The notes below the pieces were generated by a model. The model was not told where the DNA came from and did not search any database. It saw nothing but the letters and a program-made list of their open reading frames with translations. 64,000 nt of DNA from Halosolutus amylolyticus (GTDB lineage Archaea; Halobacteriota; Halobacteria; Halobacteriales; Natrialbaceae). The stretch covers positions 310,001-374,000 of the forward strand of contig NZ_JALIQP010000002.1 of the NCBI RefSeq assembly GCF_023566055.1, written 5' to 3'. Made by a program: the position numbers and the translations under genes. Of the stretch, positions 16,245-24,723 are shown in pieces. Each line of letters opens with the position of its first letter. Within the stretch, counting starts at the first letter, position 1.

Positions 16245-16909
16245 GAGCCGCGACGGTCACGCTGACGTGGGACGACGACCGTGGCAATCCGATCGACGAC
16301 ATCTTCGGTGGGAGCGACGCGGTGTCGGTCGACGCGATCCGGTACGTACAGCCCGTCCACGGGGAGCGATACGTCGAACTGCTCGAACTCCGCGGCGATC
16401 TCGAGCGCGCGCAAACGCTGCTGGAAGCGTCCCCGGAGGCCATCGAACACGACGTCGCCGGTGCGGACGGTCGGGGCGTCGCCTACGTGCAGTGTCGCAC
16501 CGTCGGGCTCGTCGGCGATTTCCTGTCGATCCTCTGGCAACGCGAGATCGTCGTCGACTGGCCCCTTACATACGTCGAGGCCGGGATCGACCGCGGCCTC
16601 GAACTCACGGTCATCGGTTCGAGTCGAGCGATCCAGCGTGCGGTCGCGGACCTCCCCGCGGGGGTCGATCTCGACCTTCGGCGACTCGGCAGCTACGACC
16701 CGGACGTCGATCGGACCACACCCGACCTGACCGAGCGCCAGCGGGAACTCTTCGAGGTTGCCGTCCGCGAGGGGTACTACGAGGTGCCGCGGGAGACGAC
16801 CCAGCGCGAACTCGCCGCGACGCTCGATCTCGCGACCGGGACCGTCGGCGAACACCTGCGGCGTATCGAAGCGAAACTGGCCGCGGCGTACGCCACGTCC
16901 CAGGAGTAA
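16241..16909 (+). CDS. HTH_10 (Bat-like) transcriptional regulator divergent from P450
   Basis: 222 residues from ATG 16241. The C-terminal HTH_10 domain reads LTERQRELFEVAVREGYYEV, PRETTQRELAATLD, LATGTVGEHLRRIEAKLA. The N-terminal 150 residues resemble the sensory half of haloarchaeal Bat-like proteins (RYVQPVHGERYVELLELRG, VLVGDF-type strands). The frame is open far upstream only because it reads antisense through the P450 gene, so the first Met after the promoter is chosen. Regulation of the P450 is inferred from the divergent layout and the palindrome at 16133. Confidence 0.85.
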   Translation: MRAATVTLTWDDDRGNPIDDIFGGSDAVSVDAIRYVQPVHGERYVELLELRGDLERAQTLLEASPEAIEHDVAGADGRGVAYVQCRTVGLVGDFLSILWQREIVVDWPLTYVEAGIDRGLELTVIGSSRAIQRAVADLPAGVDLDLRRLGSYDPDVDRTTPDLTERQRELFEVAVREGYYEVPRETTQRELAATLDLATGTVGEHLRRIEAKLAAAYATSQE

Positions 16910-16994
16910 TCGTACGGGAGCGACCCGCGGCCGGAGACCCGGGACAGGGCCGGTCGACCGTTTCGTTTTCACCGAGCAGTCACAACCGTCCCAC

Positions 16995-17786
16995 ATGGAC
17001 GATCTCGTGCGACTCGCCGACGCGATCGAGACCGCAGAGACCGCGGTCGCCGTTACGGGTGCTGGCATCTCCGCACCCTCCGGCGTCCCGACGTTCCGCG
17101 GCGACGACGGCGTCTGGGACAGGTTCGACGAAGGGCAGTTCAGCTACGGCCGGTTTCGGCGAGATCCGGAGGGGTTCTGGGCGGACCGCGTCGACCTCCA
17201 GCGAGAACTGTTCGACGGGGAGTACGCACCGAACGCGGCTCACGAGGCCCTGGCCGAACTGGGGCGGGACGGCCACCTCGACGCGATCCTGACCCAGAAC
17301 ACGGACGGCCTCCACGGGGACGCGGCCGAGTCCGTCCTCGACCGCCCCACGGACGAGTCCGGCGGCGACGAACCGCCGATCGTCGAACTCCACGGCAACG
17401 CTCGACGGGTTCGCTGTGCCGACTGCGGGAAACGGATCGCCGCGGAGCCGATTTTCGACCGCGCCGCGGACGGCAACCTCCCGCCGACCTGTGACTGCGG
17501 CGGGACCTACAGACCCGACGTCGTCCTCTTCGGCGAGCAACTCCCCGGTGCCGTCATCCAGCGCGCCCGATCGCTCGCCCGGGAGAGCGACGTCTTCCTC
17601 GCGATCGGGTCCTCGCTCGTCGTCGAACCCGCCGCGTCGCTCCCGCGACTGGCCGCCTCGTCCGGCGCGACCCTCGGGATCGTCAACCTGGAGCCGACGC
17701 CGTGTGACGGCGTCGCCGACGTGATCCGCCGGGACGACGTCGTCGAGGTACTGCCGGAACTTCGATCGCTCGTCGAAGCCCCGTAG
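16995..17786 (+). CDS. NAD-dependent protein deacylase, Sir2 family
   Basis: 263 residues, a minimal sirtuin. The NAD-binding motif GAGISAPSGVPTFRG is near residues 21-35, TQNTDGLH follows, and the catalytic His is in IVELHGNARR. The zinc module has RCADCGK and PTCDCGG (four Cys), followed by PDVVLFGE and IGSSLVVEPA. It removes acetyl or longer acyl groups from lysines using NAD. Likely targets are chromatin proteins (Alba, histone-like) or acetyl-CoA synthetase, not deducible here. TATA-like CGTTTCGTTTTC is about 27 nt upstream. Confidence 0.93.
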   Translation: MDDLVRLADAIETAETAVAVTGAGISAPSGVPTFRGDDGVWDRFDEGQFSYGRFRRDPEGFWADRVDLQRELFDGEYAPNAAHEALAELGRDGHLDAILTQNTDGLHGDAAESVLDRPTDESGGDEPPIVELHGNARRVRCADCGKRIAAEPIFDRAADGNLPPTCDCGGTYRPDVVLFGEQLPGAVIQRARSLARESDVFLAIGSSLVVEPAASLPRLAASSGATLGIVNLEPTPCDGVADVIRRDDVVEVLPELRSLVEAP

Positions 17787-17876
17787 CGCACGTCACGGAA
17801 CGGCGACCGGTCGGCGACGGTTCGTCGATCGAGACGGCGACGCCGGGGACGAGCGCACGGAGCCGGATCGACCGTC

Positions 17877-18083
17877 TCAGTCCGCTCGGTCGGCCGCCGG
17901 GACGAGTTCGTGGACGAGGAGTTCCGTACAGATCGCCGGCGGCATCGGTCTGCCCAGCGAGTCGCTCGTGTCGATCGAGTGGCCCGTCTCGACGAAGTGC
18001 TCGAGCGCGAGTTTCGATCGTTCGCGTTCCGTCGCGGCGTCCTCGACGGCCGCGAACCAGTCGCAGTCGTGGCAGAATTTCAT
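17877..18083 (-). CDS. C2H2 zinc-finger mini-protein
   Basis: 68 residues starting MKFCHDCDWF. Cys4 and Cys7 (CHDC) and two histidines at about 29 and 35 (HFVETGH) give a C-x2-C-x21-H-x5-H pattern, a plausible single zinc finger, and the rest is a short acidic tail. Small C2H2-type proteins are common and mostly uncharacterised in haloarchaea. A TATA-like TTCTTATTCAG is about 27 nt upstream of the chosen ATG, which fits better than the Met five codons earlier. Confidence 0.6.
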   Translation of the reverse strand: MKFCHDCDWFAAVEDAATERERSKLALEHFVETGHSIDTSDSLGRPMPPAICTELLVHELVPAADRAD

Positions 18084-18204
18084 CGAACATCCGTCCAACG
18101 TCGCCGCACTGAATAAGAATGACGAACCGCCGTCGGGACGCGCCGGCGTCAGCGTCGACGGCAGGGAGTCGGCCCGATCGTCGGAATCCCACCAGGTCCG
18201 GGGC

Positions 18205-18876
18205 TCACGATCGGGTCCGGTCGGGAACGACGTGTTCCTCGATCAGCCGTGCCTGTCCGCGCCGCAGTCGCTCGCTGACGGCCTGCTCCGAAATATCGAG
18301 GGCGTCGGCGATGGCCGACAGCCCCGTCCCGCGCGGGACCTCGAAGAACCCGTCCTCGTAGGCGACCCGGAGGGCTTCCCGCTGGGACTCCGTCAGCGTC
18401 GCCTGCCCGTCGTCCCCGGGCCGATCGGGCCACGGGCCGTCGGCGAGTCGGCGGAGTTCGAAGGTCACGTCTTCGGACTGCAGGAACTCGTGGTAGGTGT
18501 TGAAGGCGTCCCGATTGGGGAACCGCATCTCGATCTCCCACCGACCGTTCGTGGCGCGTCCGGCCAGCAGTTCGCCGCCGACGGTGACCCACTGCCGGTA
18601 CGCGTCGACGACGCCCGAATCGCTCCGGCGGAGTCGGTACAGGAATCGCTCGGGTCCGCCGTCGACCCGTTCGAACTCGTCGATCGTTCCGTCGTCGGCC
18701 AGCACCCGATCGAGTCGGCCGGGGTCGTCACACCGGATGCGACAGACGACGAACGGCCGATCGGGGTCGAGAGCGTACTGGTGCTCGAGGGAGACCTCGA
18801 GCGACGGCATCGCCGACAGCGTGGGCCCGAGAACGAGAGCGGGGGAGACCGCCTCGAACTCCGCGAGGAGACTCAT
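18205..18876 (-). CDS. HTH_10 (Bat-like) transcriptional regulator
   Basis: 223 residues from the ATG at 18876. The DNA-binding C-terminus reads LTESQREALRVAYEDGFFEV, PRGTGLSAIADALD, ISEQAVSERLRRGQARLIEE. The N-terminus has the Bat-like sensor pattern (SLEVSLEHQYALDPDRPFVV, ERFLYRLRRSDSGVVDAYR). The extension upstream of 18876 is rejected because a TATA-like CTAAACTGTTTT sits about 27 nt upstream of the chosen ATG. A family 1 repeat lies 80 bp upstream, between this gene and GGGP synthase. Confidence 0.85.
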   Translation of the reverse strand: MSLLAEFEAVSPALVLGPTLSAMPSLEVSLEHQYALDPDRPFVVCRIRCDDPGRLDRVLADDGTIDEFERVDGGPERFLYRLRRSDSGVVDAYRQWVTVGGELLAGRATNGRWEIEMRFPNRDAFNTYHEFLQSEDVTFELRRLADGPWPDRPGDDGQATLTESQREALRVAYEDGFFEVPRGTGLSAIADALDISEQAVSERLRRGQARLIEEHVVPDRTRS

Positions 18877-18956
18877 GGCACAGTAATTAGCGATGGAGAC
18901 GCAAAACAGTTTAGGCCGCTGATATTTTTGAGTCAGGGACCGGAGTGAGACGAACC

Positions 18957-19042
18957 TCATACGGTTTACTGTACGTCAGTTCCGGCGCAACCGCGATCCG
19001 GGCGGCGGTTGCGCCGGGAAATCGGTACAGCAATCCGTATCA
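18957..19042. repeat. Dispersed palindromic element family 1, copy 2
   Basis: An 86-bp imperfect palindrome with ends TCATACGG and CCGTATCA. The inner stem GGCGCAACCGC pairs imperfectly with GCGGTTGCGCC across a short GC-rich loop. The left arm carries GTACGTCAGTTCC and the right arm (reverse complement) GTACCGATTTCCC. Its right end is the stop codon of GGGP synthase: the TGA complementary to 19040-19042. This shows the element abutting or supplying a gene end. Confidence 0.85.
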
Positions 19043-19741
19043 GGCGTCGTTGGCGGCCTCGACCGTCTGCCGAACGGCCTCGACGCCCTCGTCGTGTGCG
19101 AGGTCGCCCACGACGACGACGTCGGCGTGCTGGGCCATCGCGTAGGCCGAGTCGTAATCGTGGATACCGCCGCCGTAGAACAGCGTCGCCTCGTCGACGG
19201 CCTCGCCCGCGGCCGCGACGACGTCCACGTCACCGTAGGTTCCGGAGTACTCGACGTAGACGATCTCCTGGCCGAACATCCGCTCGGCGACCGTCGCGTA
19301 CGCCGCGACGTCGTCCGCCGCGAGGTCGCAGTTGGCCTCCGTCAGTTCCGCGACGTCGGCCTCGGGATTCATGACGATGTACGCCTCGAGCGTCGTCCGC
19401 TCCCAGTCGAGGTCCTCGTCGAGTCGGACCCACTCCTTGTGGGCCTCGGTGATCCAGAACGGGGAGCCGGCGTTGAACACCGTCGGAACGAGATAACCCT
19501 CCAGAGCGTCGTTGTCGACGACGACGCTCGGGTTCGAGGGCTCCTGGTACAGCGGGACGTCGTGTTCCGCGCAAGCCTCGATGACCGCGGTCATGTTCTC
19601 CTCGGTCATGCCCATCGTGCCGCCAACCTCGATCGCGTCGGTCCCGGTCGCACACAGGTCGCCGTAGGTGATCCCGTCCGGAAGTTCCTTGTCGGGATCG
19701 AGTTTGAGAACGTGGTTCCAGTCGTCCCAGGGCGCAGTCAT
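19040..19741 (-). CDS. Phosphoglycerol geranylgeranyltransferase (GGGP synthase)
   Basis: Forms the first ether bond of archaeal membrane lipids by transferring geranylgeranyl from GGPP to sn-glycerol-1-phosphate. 233 residues, a TIM-barrel of the PcrB/GGGPS family. Conserved blocks are [84 protein letters not shown] and the phosphate-binding [18 protein letters not shown]-like AGCGTTTTTGC is 27 nt upstream of the chosen ATG. The stop codon lies in the end of a family 1 repeat. Confidence 0.95.
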   Translation of the reverse strand: MTAPWDDWNHVLKLDPDKELPDGITYGDLCATGTDAIEVGGTMGMTEENMTAVIEACAEHDVPLYQEPSNPSVVVDNDALEGYLVPTVFNAGSPFWITEAHKEWVRLDEDLDWERTTLEAYIVMNPEADVAELTEANCDLAADDVAAYATVAERMFGQEIVYVEYSGTYGDVDVVAAAGEAVDEATLFYGGGIHDYDSAYAMAQHADVVVVGDLAHDEGVEAVRQTVEAANDA

Positions 19742-19834
19742 ACCCCCCCGTTTCCGGACAACCAGCAAAAACGCTACGGAACGGCCATCAGATGGTAGAC
19801 CAGGGTCGAGTGACTGACACGATTCGTCGTCGCG

Positions 19835-20581
19835 TTACCGATCGGCGATCCAGACCATCTCCTGGCTCGGGTCCTCGAGCGGGTCGTATTCGAACCCCCC
19901 GTAGACCTCCCACGACGAGAACGGCGAACACCGGAAGAGCAGGTCGAACTCGGACTTCGAGAGCAGTTTCAGTCGATGGGCACTCCGAACGACGCGCTCG
20001 CCGGCATCGTCGACCACTTCGGTACGGACCCGGGCGAGTTGCTCGACCTCGTCGTCGAGTTCCGTGATCGTCCGATACGTGTACTCGTCGCCGTCAATCT
20101 CGATCTCGCGGTCGGTCCACTCGCCGTAGTGCTCACAGATCACCTCGAAACTCGGGACGAAGGCGTTGAGCGCGAGTTGACCGTCGGGGGCGAGCGAATC
20201 GTGGAACCGCTCGAGGGCCGACAACTGGTCGTCGACCTCGAGCAGGTAGAGAAACGTTCGGAACGGGACGATGACGAGCGCGTACTCTCGATCGGGCTCG
20301 ATCGTCGTCATATCCGCCTGCCAGACGGTCGGCTCGAGTCCGTCCTCAGCGGCCGTCTCGCGCAGGACGTCCAGCGGTTCGCTCGCAACGTCGATCCCGT
20401 CCGCGTCGACGCCGTCGCGAAGCAATTCGAGGTAGATTCGGCCGGTGCCACAGCCCACCTCGAGAACTGGTCCGTCGGCTTCGCGAGCCAGGTTGCGGTA
20501 GAACGCCACGTCGTCGGCCTGCTGGTCGTGAACCGCGTCGTAGAACGCGGCGAGGTCGTCGAAGTAGTCTCCGGGACCCAT
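19835..20581 (-). CDS. Class I SAM-dependent methyltransferase
   Basis: 248 residues. Motif I is VLEVGCGTGRIYLELL and the acidic ribose-binding position is in VDADGIDVASEPLDVL. The motif II region is TVWQADMTTIEP and motif IV is YALVIVPFRTFLYLLE. The N-terminal helix DYFDDLAAFYDAVHDQQADD and the C-terminal beta-rich half match the family of small-molecule methyltransferases common in haloarchaea (methyltransferase_25/31 type). The substrate is unknown. TATA-like ACGGTTTTCAC is about 27 nt upstream. Confidence 0.8.
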   Translation of the reverse strand: MGPGDYFDDLAAFYDAVHDQQADDVAFYRNLAREADGPVLEVGCGTGRIYLELLRDGVDADGIDVASEPLDVLRETAAEDGLEPTVWQADMTTIEPDREYALVIVPFRTFLYLLEVDDQLSALERFHDSLAPDGQLALNAFVPSFEVICEHYGEWTDREIEIDGDEYTYRTITELDDEVEQLARVRTEVVDDAGERVVRSAHRLKLLSKSEFDLLFRCSPFSSWEVYGGFEYDPLEDPSQEMVWIADR

Positions 20582-20653
20582 GCACGACGTGACAGCGCAA
20601 CGAGTGAAAACCGTTGTCGTGGTGTGGGGAGCAGTACCAGGACCCAGTTGGCG

Positions 20654-21847
20654 TCAGACGCCCTGACTCATCAGGTGACTGCGCAACACGTCCGCCTCCT
20701 TGTTTCCGGTGCCGGTGTTCAGGATGACGATCGTCTCGTCGCCGTCGAACTCGCCGTGATCGGCGAGTTCCAGCGCGCCGCTGACCGCCGCCGCGCAGGT
20801 CGGGGCCATCTCGAGGCCCTCCCGCTGGGCGACCTGGACCGCGGCCTCGAGGATGTCCGGGTCGTCGGTCGCGACCGCGCCGCCGTCGGTCTCGCGGATC
20901 GCCTCGAGGATCCACGGGCTCGCGCCGGGGTCGGGGATCTCGATCCCGCCGCAGATGGTGTCCGGGTTCTCGACCGGTTCGTGCTCGTCGCGATCGGACT
21001 CGAGGGCCTCGACGATCGGCGCACAACCCGACGCCTGGGCCGCGTAGAAGGCAGGGAGGGCGTCGGTTAGCCCGAGATCCTGGAACTCCATCGCGGCCTT
21101 GTACATGCCCACGAGGCCGACGCCGCCGCCCGTGGGGTAACAGATCGCGTCGGGGACCTCCCAGTCGAGTTGTTCGACGACTTCGTAGTACATCGTCTTC
21201 TTGCCCTCGTGGCGGTAGGGCGTGACGAACGTCTGGAGCGGATACCAGTCGTCGTGTTCGTCGAGGGCTTCCTCGTACGCCGCGGCGGCGTCGCCGATCC
21301 GGCCGCCGACGACGTTCATGTCGCCGCCGTGGACGTTGACCATCGCCTTGTTCGTAAAGCCCGATCGGGCGGGGAGGTAGACGTGCGAATCGAGACCGGC
21401 GCGCCCGGCGTACGCCGAAGCGGCCTGTCCCGCGTTGCCCGCCGAGGCGAGCGCGACGTCCGACGCGCCGTGCTGGCCGGCCGCGGTCACGGCCACCGTC
21501 TGGCCGCGATCCTTGAACGTCCCCGTCGGGTTTCGCCCTTCGTCCTTGATCAGGACCCGTTCGACGCCGAGGTCGTCGGCCAGTCGCGGACAGTCGACCA
21601 GCGGCGTCGCCCCCTCGTCCATCGTCACCGCCGACTCGTGGGTGAACGGGAGCAGTTCCTCGTAGCGCCACAGCGAGTCGAACGGCCGCGACGCGAGCGT
21701 CTCCCGATCGAGGTCGATCGCGTCGTAGTCGTAGGCCGGGTCGAGGACGCCGTCACAGTCGGGACACCGGTGCGTGGTCTCGTCGGCGTCGAACGCACGC
21801 CCGCAGTCACGACACTCGAGGCCGGTGAAGGCGGCTGTCGTCTCCAT
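20654..21847 (-). CDS. thrC: Threonine synthase
   Basis: Converts O-phosphohomoserine to threonine, PLP-dependent, cytoplasmic. 397 residues from the ATG at 21847. An N-terminal zinc ribbon (ECRDCGRAF, HRCPDCDGVLD) precedes the fold type II core. The PLP lysine is in NPTGTFKDRGQ, and the glycine-rich phosphate loop is in CYPTGGGVGLVG. The rubredoxin-like N-terminus is typical of archaeal ThrC. The TATA-like CTACTATAGTCC, 27 nt upstream, is formed by the end of the palindromic element at 21872-21956. Confidence 0.93.
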   Translation of the reverse strand: METTAAFTGLECRDCGRAFDADETTHRCPDCDGVLDPAYDYDAIDLDRETLASRPFDSLWRYEELLPFTHESAVTMDEGATPLVDCPRLADDLGVERVLIKDEGRNPTGTFKDRGQTVAVTAAGQHGASDVALASAGNAGQAASAYAGRAGLDSHVYLPARSGFTNKAMVNVHGGDMNVVGGRIGDAAAAYEEALDEHDDWYPLQTFVTPYRHEGKKTMYYEVVEQLDWEVPDAICYPTGGGVGLVGMYKAAMEFQDLGLTDALPAFYAAQASGCAPIVEALESDRDEHEPVENPDTICGGIEIPDPGASPWILEAIRETDGGAVATDDPDILEAAVQVAQREGLEMAPTCAAAVSGALELADHGEFDGDETIVILNTGTGNKEADVLRSHLMSQGV

Positions 21848-21871
21848 ACGCGAGTGTTCGCGGCGCGGGAC

Positions 21872-21956
21872 TATAGTAGCCACTGGAACGATTTACACAC
21901 CGATCGCAAAGCCGTCCTGCGATCGGGTGTACATTGACTTCCAGTGGCTACTGTAA
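21872..21956. repeat. Dispersed palindromic element family 2, copy A
   Basis: An 85-bp palindrome. The outer arm AGTAGCCACTGGAA is perfectly matched by TTCCAGTGGCTACT, and the inner arm CCGATCGCA by TGCGATCGG, around a 9-nt loop. The asymmetric middle reads CGATTT in the left arm and GTCAATG (reverse complement) in the right. Copy B at 34818 is inverted relative to this one and differs at paired positions (GGAA to GAAA in both arms). It lies between threonine synthase and L37e, and its left end provides the threonine synthase TATA box. Confidence 0.85.
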
Positions 21957-22031
21957 TGACTGTCCATCGTGAATTCGGGCGGTCGCGCCGCTCGAGCGTC
22001 GAGGACAGCGAGAGAAGATAGGGTCGATCGC

Positions 22032-22208
22032 TCAGTTGTCGCCGGACTTCGACTGCCACTCGTAGTCGCGGCGTTTGGCGGACTTGCCGAAGCCACACGA
22101 CGAGCAGACCTTCTTCTTGGTGTGGTAGGATTTCTCTCCGCAGCGACGACACTTGGTGTGGGTCGTCTTGTTCTTCTTTCCTTGGCTCGGGGTTCCTGCA
22201 CCAGTCAT
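22032..22208 (-). CDS. rpl37e: Large-subunit ribosomal protein L37e
   Basis: 58 residues: [20 protein letters not shown] and onwards. A zinc ribbon has C20-x2-C23 and C35-x2-C38 (CRRCG ... CSSCGFG). The rest is basic, with the conserved [18 protein letters not shown] and RRDYEW blocks of L37e. It binds 23S rRNA near the exit side of the large subunit. The start overlaps the stop of the upstream lsm gene by ATGA, and the lsm-rpl37e pair is a classic haloarchaeal operon. The gene ends 76 bp from repeat family 2 copy A. Confidence 0.96.
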   Translation of the reverse strand: MTGAGTPSQGKKNKTTHTKCRRCGEKSYHTKKKVCSSCGFGKSAKRRDYEWQSKSGDN

Positions 22209-22432
22209 GGAGTGATCGAGACGACGTTATCGCCGCGTATAATCGTTGTGTCTTCGACCGGCGCTTCCTCCTCCACGCCGCCGTCGATCGGAATCGCCAC
22301 GTCTTCCAGGACGAGATTCATGTGCTGATCGTAGCCCGCGAGATCGCCGACGTACTCGTCACCACTCTTGAGTCGTACTGAGACGCGTTCGCCGAGCGAC
22401 GCCTCGAGGACGTCCAGCGGTCGTCCACTCAT
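22205..22432 (-). CDS. lsm: Sm-like archaeal protein (SmAP1, LSm)
   Basis: 75-residue Sm fold protein that forms ring heptamers and binds U-rich RNA, including small RNAs and tRNA precursors. The Sm1 motif is in [29 protein letters not shown] and the short Sm2 in [12 protein letters not shown]. The length is as expected for haloarchaeal SmAP1. It overlaps rpl37e by 4 nt (ATGA), so translation is probably coupled. TATA-like ACGATTAAGTG is about 28 nt upstream, in the divergent gap with the gene at 22541. Confidence 0.95.
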   Translation of the reverse strand: MSGRPLDVLEASLGERVSVRLKSGDEYVGDLAGYDQHMNLVLEDVAIPIDGGVEEEAPVEDTTIIRGDNVVSITP

Positions 22433-22540
22433 ACGAAAGACCGCAGTTGATGGACACTTAATCGTACCGGTCCCGTGGTCGGACTGCAGTCGTCTACAGC
22501 CAACCAAACGGCTAAGTACACACTCGTTGACGACTCGAAC

Positions 22541-22843
22541 ATGGGCGACAGGAAATTCACGTTCATCGAGTTGCATCTTGACGGCGATACCCAGTTCGGC
22601 CCCAAGGCGATCGACAGCGCCCTCCCGATCGGCGAGAGCGGGACGGACGAGGAGCTCGAATCGGAGTCCGACGAGGACGCGGCCGCCGTTGCCGACGAGG
22701 AGTCCGGTGGCAAGGGTGCGATCGGCGCGGTGATCGCCCTCGTCGTCCTGGTCGGGATCGCCGTCGCCGCGAAGAAGTTCACCGGCGACGACGAGACGGA
22801 AGAACAGGAGTTCGAGGAGGAACCGGACGTTATCGTCAGCTGA
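22541..22843 (+). CDS. Small single-pass membrane protein
   Basis: 100 residues. An N-terminal soluble strand-rich part (RKFTFIELHLDGDTQFGP) is followed by a Glu/Asp-rich linker. One membrane helix (IGAVIALVVLVGIAVAAKKF) and an acidic cytoplasmic or external tail follow. Similar short proteins occur next to lsm-rpl37e in other haloarchaea as far as I recall, with no known function. TATA-like GCTAAGTACAC is about 27 nt upstream. Its stop codon TGA is the first triplet of a family 1 repeat. Confidence 0.65.
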   Translation: MGDRKFTFIELHLDGDTQFGPKAIDSALPIGESGTDEELESESDEDAAAVADEESGGKGAIGAVIALVVLVGIAVAAKKFTGDDETEEQEFEEEPDVIVS

Positions 22844-22925
22844 CACGGTCCGCCGTACCGATGTACCGGTGCAACCGCGACAGCCCTGCGGTTGCACCGG
22901 AACTGACTTCCAGGAGTCCGTACGA
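22841..22925. repeat. Dispersed palindromic element family 1, copy 3
   Basis: An 85-bp imperfect palindrome from TGACACGG to CCGTACGA. The inner stem GGTGCAACCGC/GCGGTTGCACC with a 9-nt loop shares the GGTGC variant with copy 1. The left arm has GTACCGATGTACC and the right arm (reverse complement) AAGTCAGTTCC. The first three bases are the stop codon of the small membrane protein. It is more diverged at the outer ends than copies 2 and 4. Confidence 0.82.
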
Positions 22926-22978
22926 CGCCGGTCTAAACGAGCCGAACGCTTTTGCGTCCGCCTCCCGTACCCGTATTC

Positions 22979-23935
22979 GTGAATCTCTATCGCAGCGCCC
23001 GGGCCGTTGCCGGGGCGTCCGGTGACGACGCGATCGACTGGCGGTCGGCCGCCGACGCGGCCAAGGCCGCGACGGAGGCCGGCTCGCTCGACCTCGAACC
23101 CGGCGAGCGCGAGGGGTACGCACGCGACGTCCGCGACGCCCGGGCCGCGGTCCGATCGATCTCCGGCGTCGACTTCGACGTGCCGGACACCGTCGAGATC
23201 CAGAACCGCCACCACTGGATCGACGCCAACGTCGCGACGTTCGAGCGCGTGATGGGGGCCCTCGAGACCCATACGGAGACGTTCCCCGGCATCGCGCGGA
23301 CGATCAACACCGGAACGATGACCGTCCTGCTCTCCTTTCTCGGGCGGAACGTCCTCGGGCAGTACGACCCGCTCTTGCTCGCCGACTCGCCGTCCGACGA
23401 GCACGCGCTGTACTTCGTCCGGCCGAACATCCGCAAGGTCGCCGACATGCTGGAGGTCGACCCCGATCGGTTCCGGCGCTGGATCGCCTTCCACGAGGTG
23501 ACCCACGCCGCCGAGTTCGGGGCCGCCCCGTGGCTCTCGACGCACCTCGAGAACCGGATGGAGGACGGCATCGCGGCGCTGTCGGACGGTTCGTTCGACC
23601 GGGAGGCGTTCCGGGACCTCGACGCGGCGATGACCGTCGTCGAGGGGTACGCGGAACTGCTGATGGACCACGCCTTCGACGACGAGTACGAGGACCTGCG
23701 CCGGAAACTCGACGCGCGCCGGCAGGGCCGCGGACCGCTCCAGAAACTGTTCCGGCGGCTGCTGGGACTGGGCCTCAAACAGCGCCAGTACGAACGCGGG
23801 AAGAACTTCTTCGAACACGTCGTCGCCGTCCGCGACCTCGAGACGGCGAGTCTGGTCTGGGACCACCCGGAGAACCTCCCGACCCACGACGAACTCGACA
23901 CGCCGGGACTGTGGCTCCAGCGCGTCGAGCGCTGA
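22979..23935 (+). CDS. Zinc-dependent metalloprotease, DUF2342 (F420-associated) family
   Basis: 318 residues from GTG 22979, chosen because a TATA-like CGCTTTTGCG is 27 nt upstream. The HExxH zinc motif reads HEVTHAAEF, with a downstream acidic helix (AMTVVEGYAELLMDHAF) that probably supplies the third ligand. Further blocks RVMGALETHT and LGQYDPLL belong to the DUF2342 family, which co-occurs with F420 biosynthesis. Hydrolysis of a peptide substrate is inferred from the motif only. It is not membrane-bound. Confidence 0.85.
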   Translation: MNLYRSARAVAGASGDDAIDWRSAADAAKAATEAGSLDLEPGEREGYARDVRDARAAVRSISGVDFDVPDTVEIQNRHHWIDANVATFERVMGALETHTETFPGIARTINTGTMTVLLSFLGRNVLGQYDPLLLADSPSDEHALYFVRPNIRKVADMLEVDPDRFRRWIAFHEVTHAAEFGAAPWLSTHLENRMEDGIAALSDGSFDREAFRDLDAAMTVVEGYAELLMDHAFDDEYEDLRRKLDARRQGRGPLQKLFRRLLGLGLKQRQYERGKNFFEHVVAVRDLETASLVWDHPENLPTHDELDTPGLWLQRVER

Positions 23936-23983
23936 CGCTCCGACACGGCCGGCGACACCCGTCATCGATCGGCGCGGCCGGCA

Positions 23984-24199
23984 TCACGAGAGGATCCAGT
24001 ACAGGTACCACGTCAACGCACTCCCGACGACGAGACTCCCCAGCACGGCAGCCGCGACGACGGCCAGCGACCCACCGCCCTGTATCGCGATCATCCCGCC
24101 CGAGAGGCCGATAAGGAGGACGAACCCGATCGCCAGCCGCGTCGACGACGACGTCAACCCGGTCGGCTTCGACGGGTCACGACCCGAACTGCGTCTCAT
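23984..24199 (-). CDS. Small two-helix membrane protein
   Basis: 71 residues. A short basic N-terminus is followed by two hydrophobic helices (LAIGFVLLIGLSGGMIAI and AVVAAAVLGSLVVGSALTWY). The start overlaps the stop of the upstream SnoaL-like gene by ATGA, so the two are probably translated together. I recognise no family or function. Confidence 0.55.
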   Translation of the reverse strand: MRRSSGRDPSKPTGLTSSSTRLAIGFVLLIGLSGGMIAIQGGGSLAVVAAAVLGSLVVGSALTWYLYWILS

Positions 24200-24660
24200 A
24201 GATCGTGCGGGGCGCTGACGTGCATCGAGGCGAACAGCCAGTCCGGCCGATCGTCGTCACCGGCCTCCCCGGTCGTTGCGGCCGCTGTCTTCGACTCGCC
24301 GGTCGTGACCGGCGTCGATCCATCCGCGTCGTCTCGCCTGACTAGCGTCCCGCTCCATCGCGTCTCGAAGTCGTACTCCTCGTCACTCGTCGTATCGGTC
24401 CAGGCCATCCTGACGTCGTCGGCGAACGTGGCGTTCGCACCCCGATCGGCGACGACGAGTCGCGAACTCTCGACGGTCCAGTCGCCGGTCGTCTCGGTCT
24501 GTTCGTGCAGGGCCTCGCACACCTCGTCGAACCCGAACAGGGCCTCGCTGATGCCGAACTTGACCGTCGATTCGCTCTCGAGGAAGTACGGTGACAGCGG
24601 GTCGCCCCGACGGAGCGCCGCGTAGTAGTCGCGGACGACGGCCTCGGCAGTGTCGCTCAT
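24196..24660 (-). CDS. NTF2/SnoaL-like small-molecule-binding fold protein
   Basis: 154 residues from the ATG at 24660. The cone-like NTF2 fold is suggested by the opening helix AEAVVRDYYAALRRGDPLSP, then FGFDEVCEALHEQ and the strands DWTVESSRLVVADRGANATF and FETRWSGTLVRRD. A low-complexity Thr/Ala insertion precedes the last strand, WLFASMHVSAP. Such proteins bind or isomerise small hydrophobic ligands, but the ligand here is unknown. TATA-like GGCCTTTGGGAG is upstream. Upstream partner of the two-helix membrane protein. Confidence 0.6.
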   Translation of the reverse strand: MSDTAEAVVRDYYAALRRGDPLSPYFLESESTVKFGISEALFGFDEVCEALHEQTETTGDWTVESSRLVVADRGANATFADDVRMAWTDTTSDEEYDFETRWSGTLVRRDDADGSTPVTTGESKTAAATTGEAGDDDRPDWLFASMHVSAPHDL

Positions 24661-24723
24661 TCGTACCGTGAGTGTCGGAGTCCGCTCCCAAAGGCCCATC
24701 GGACGCAAGCGCAGGCCGGGCCG

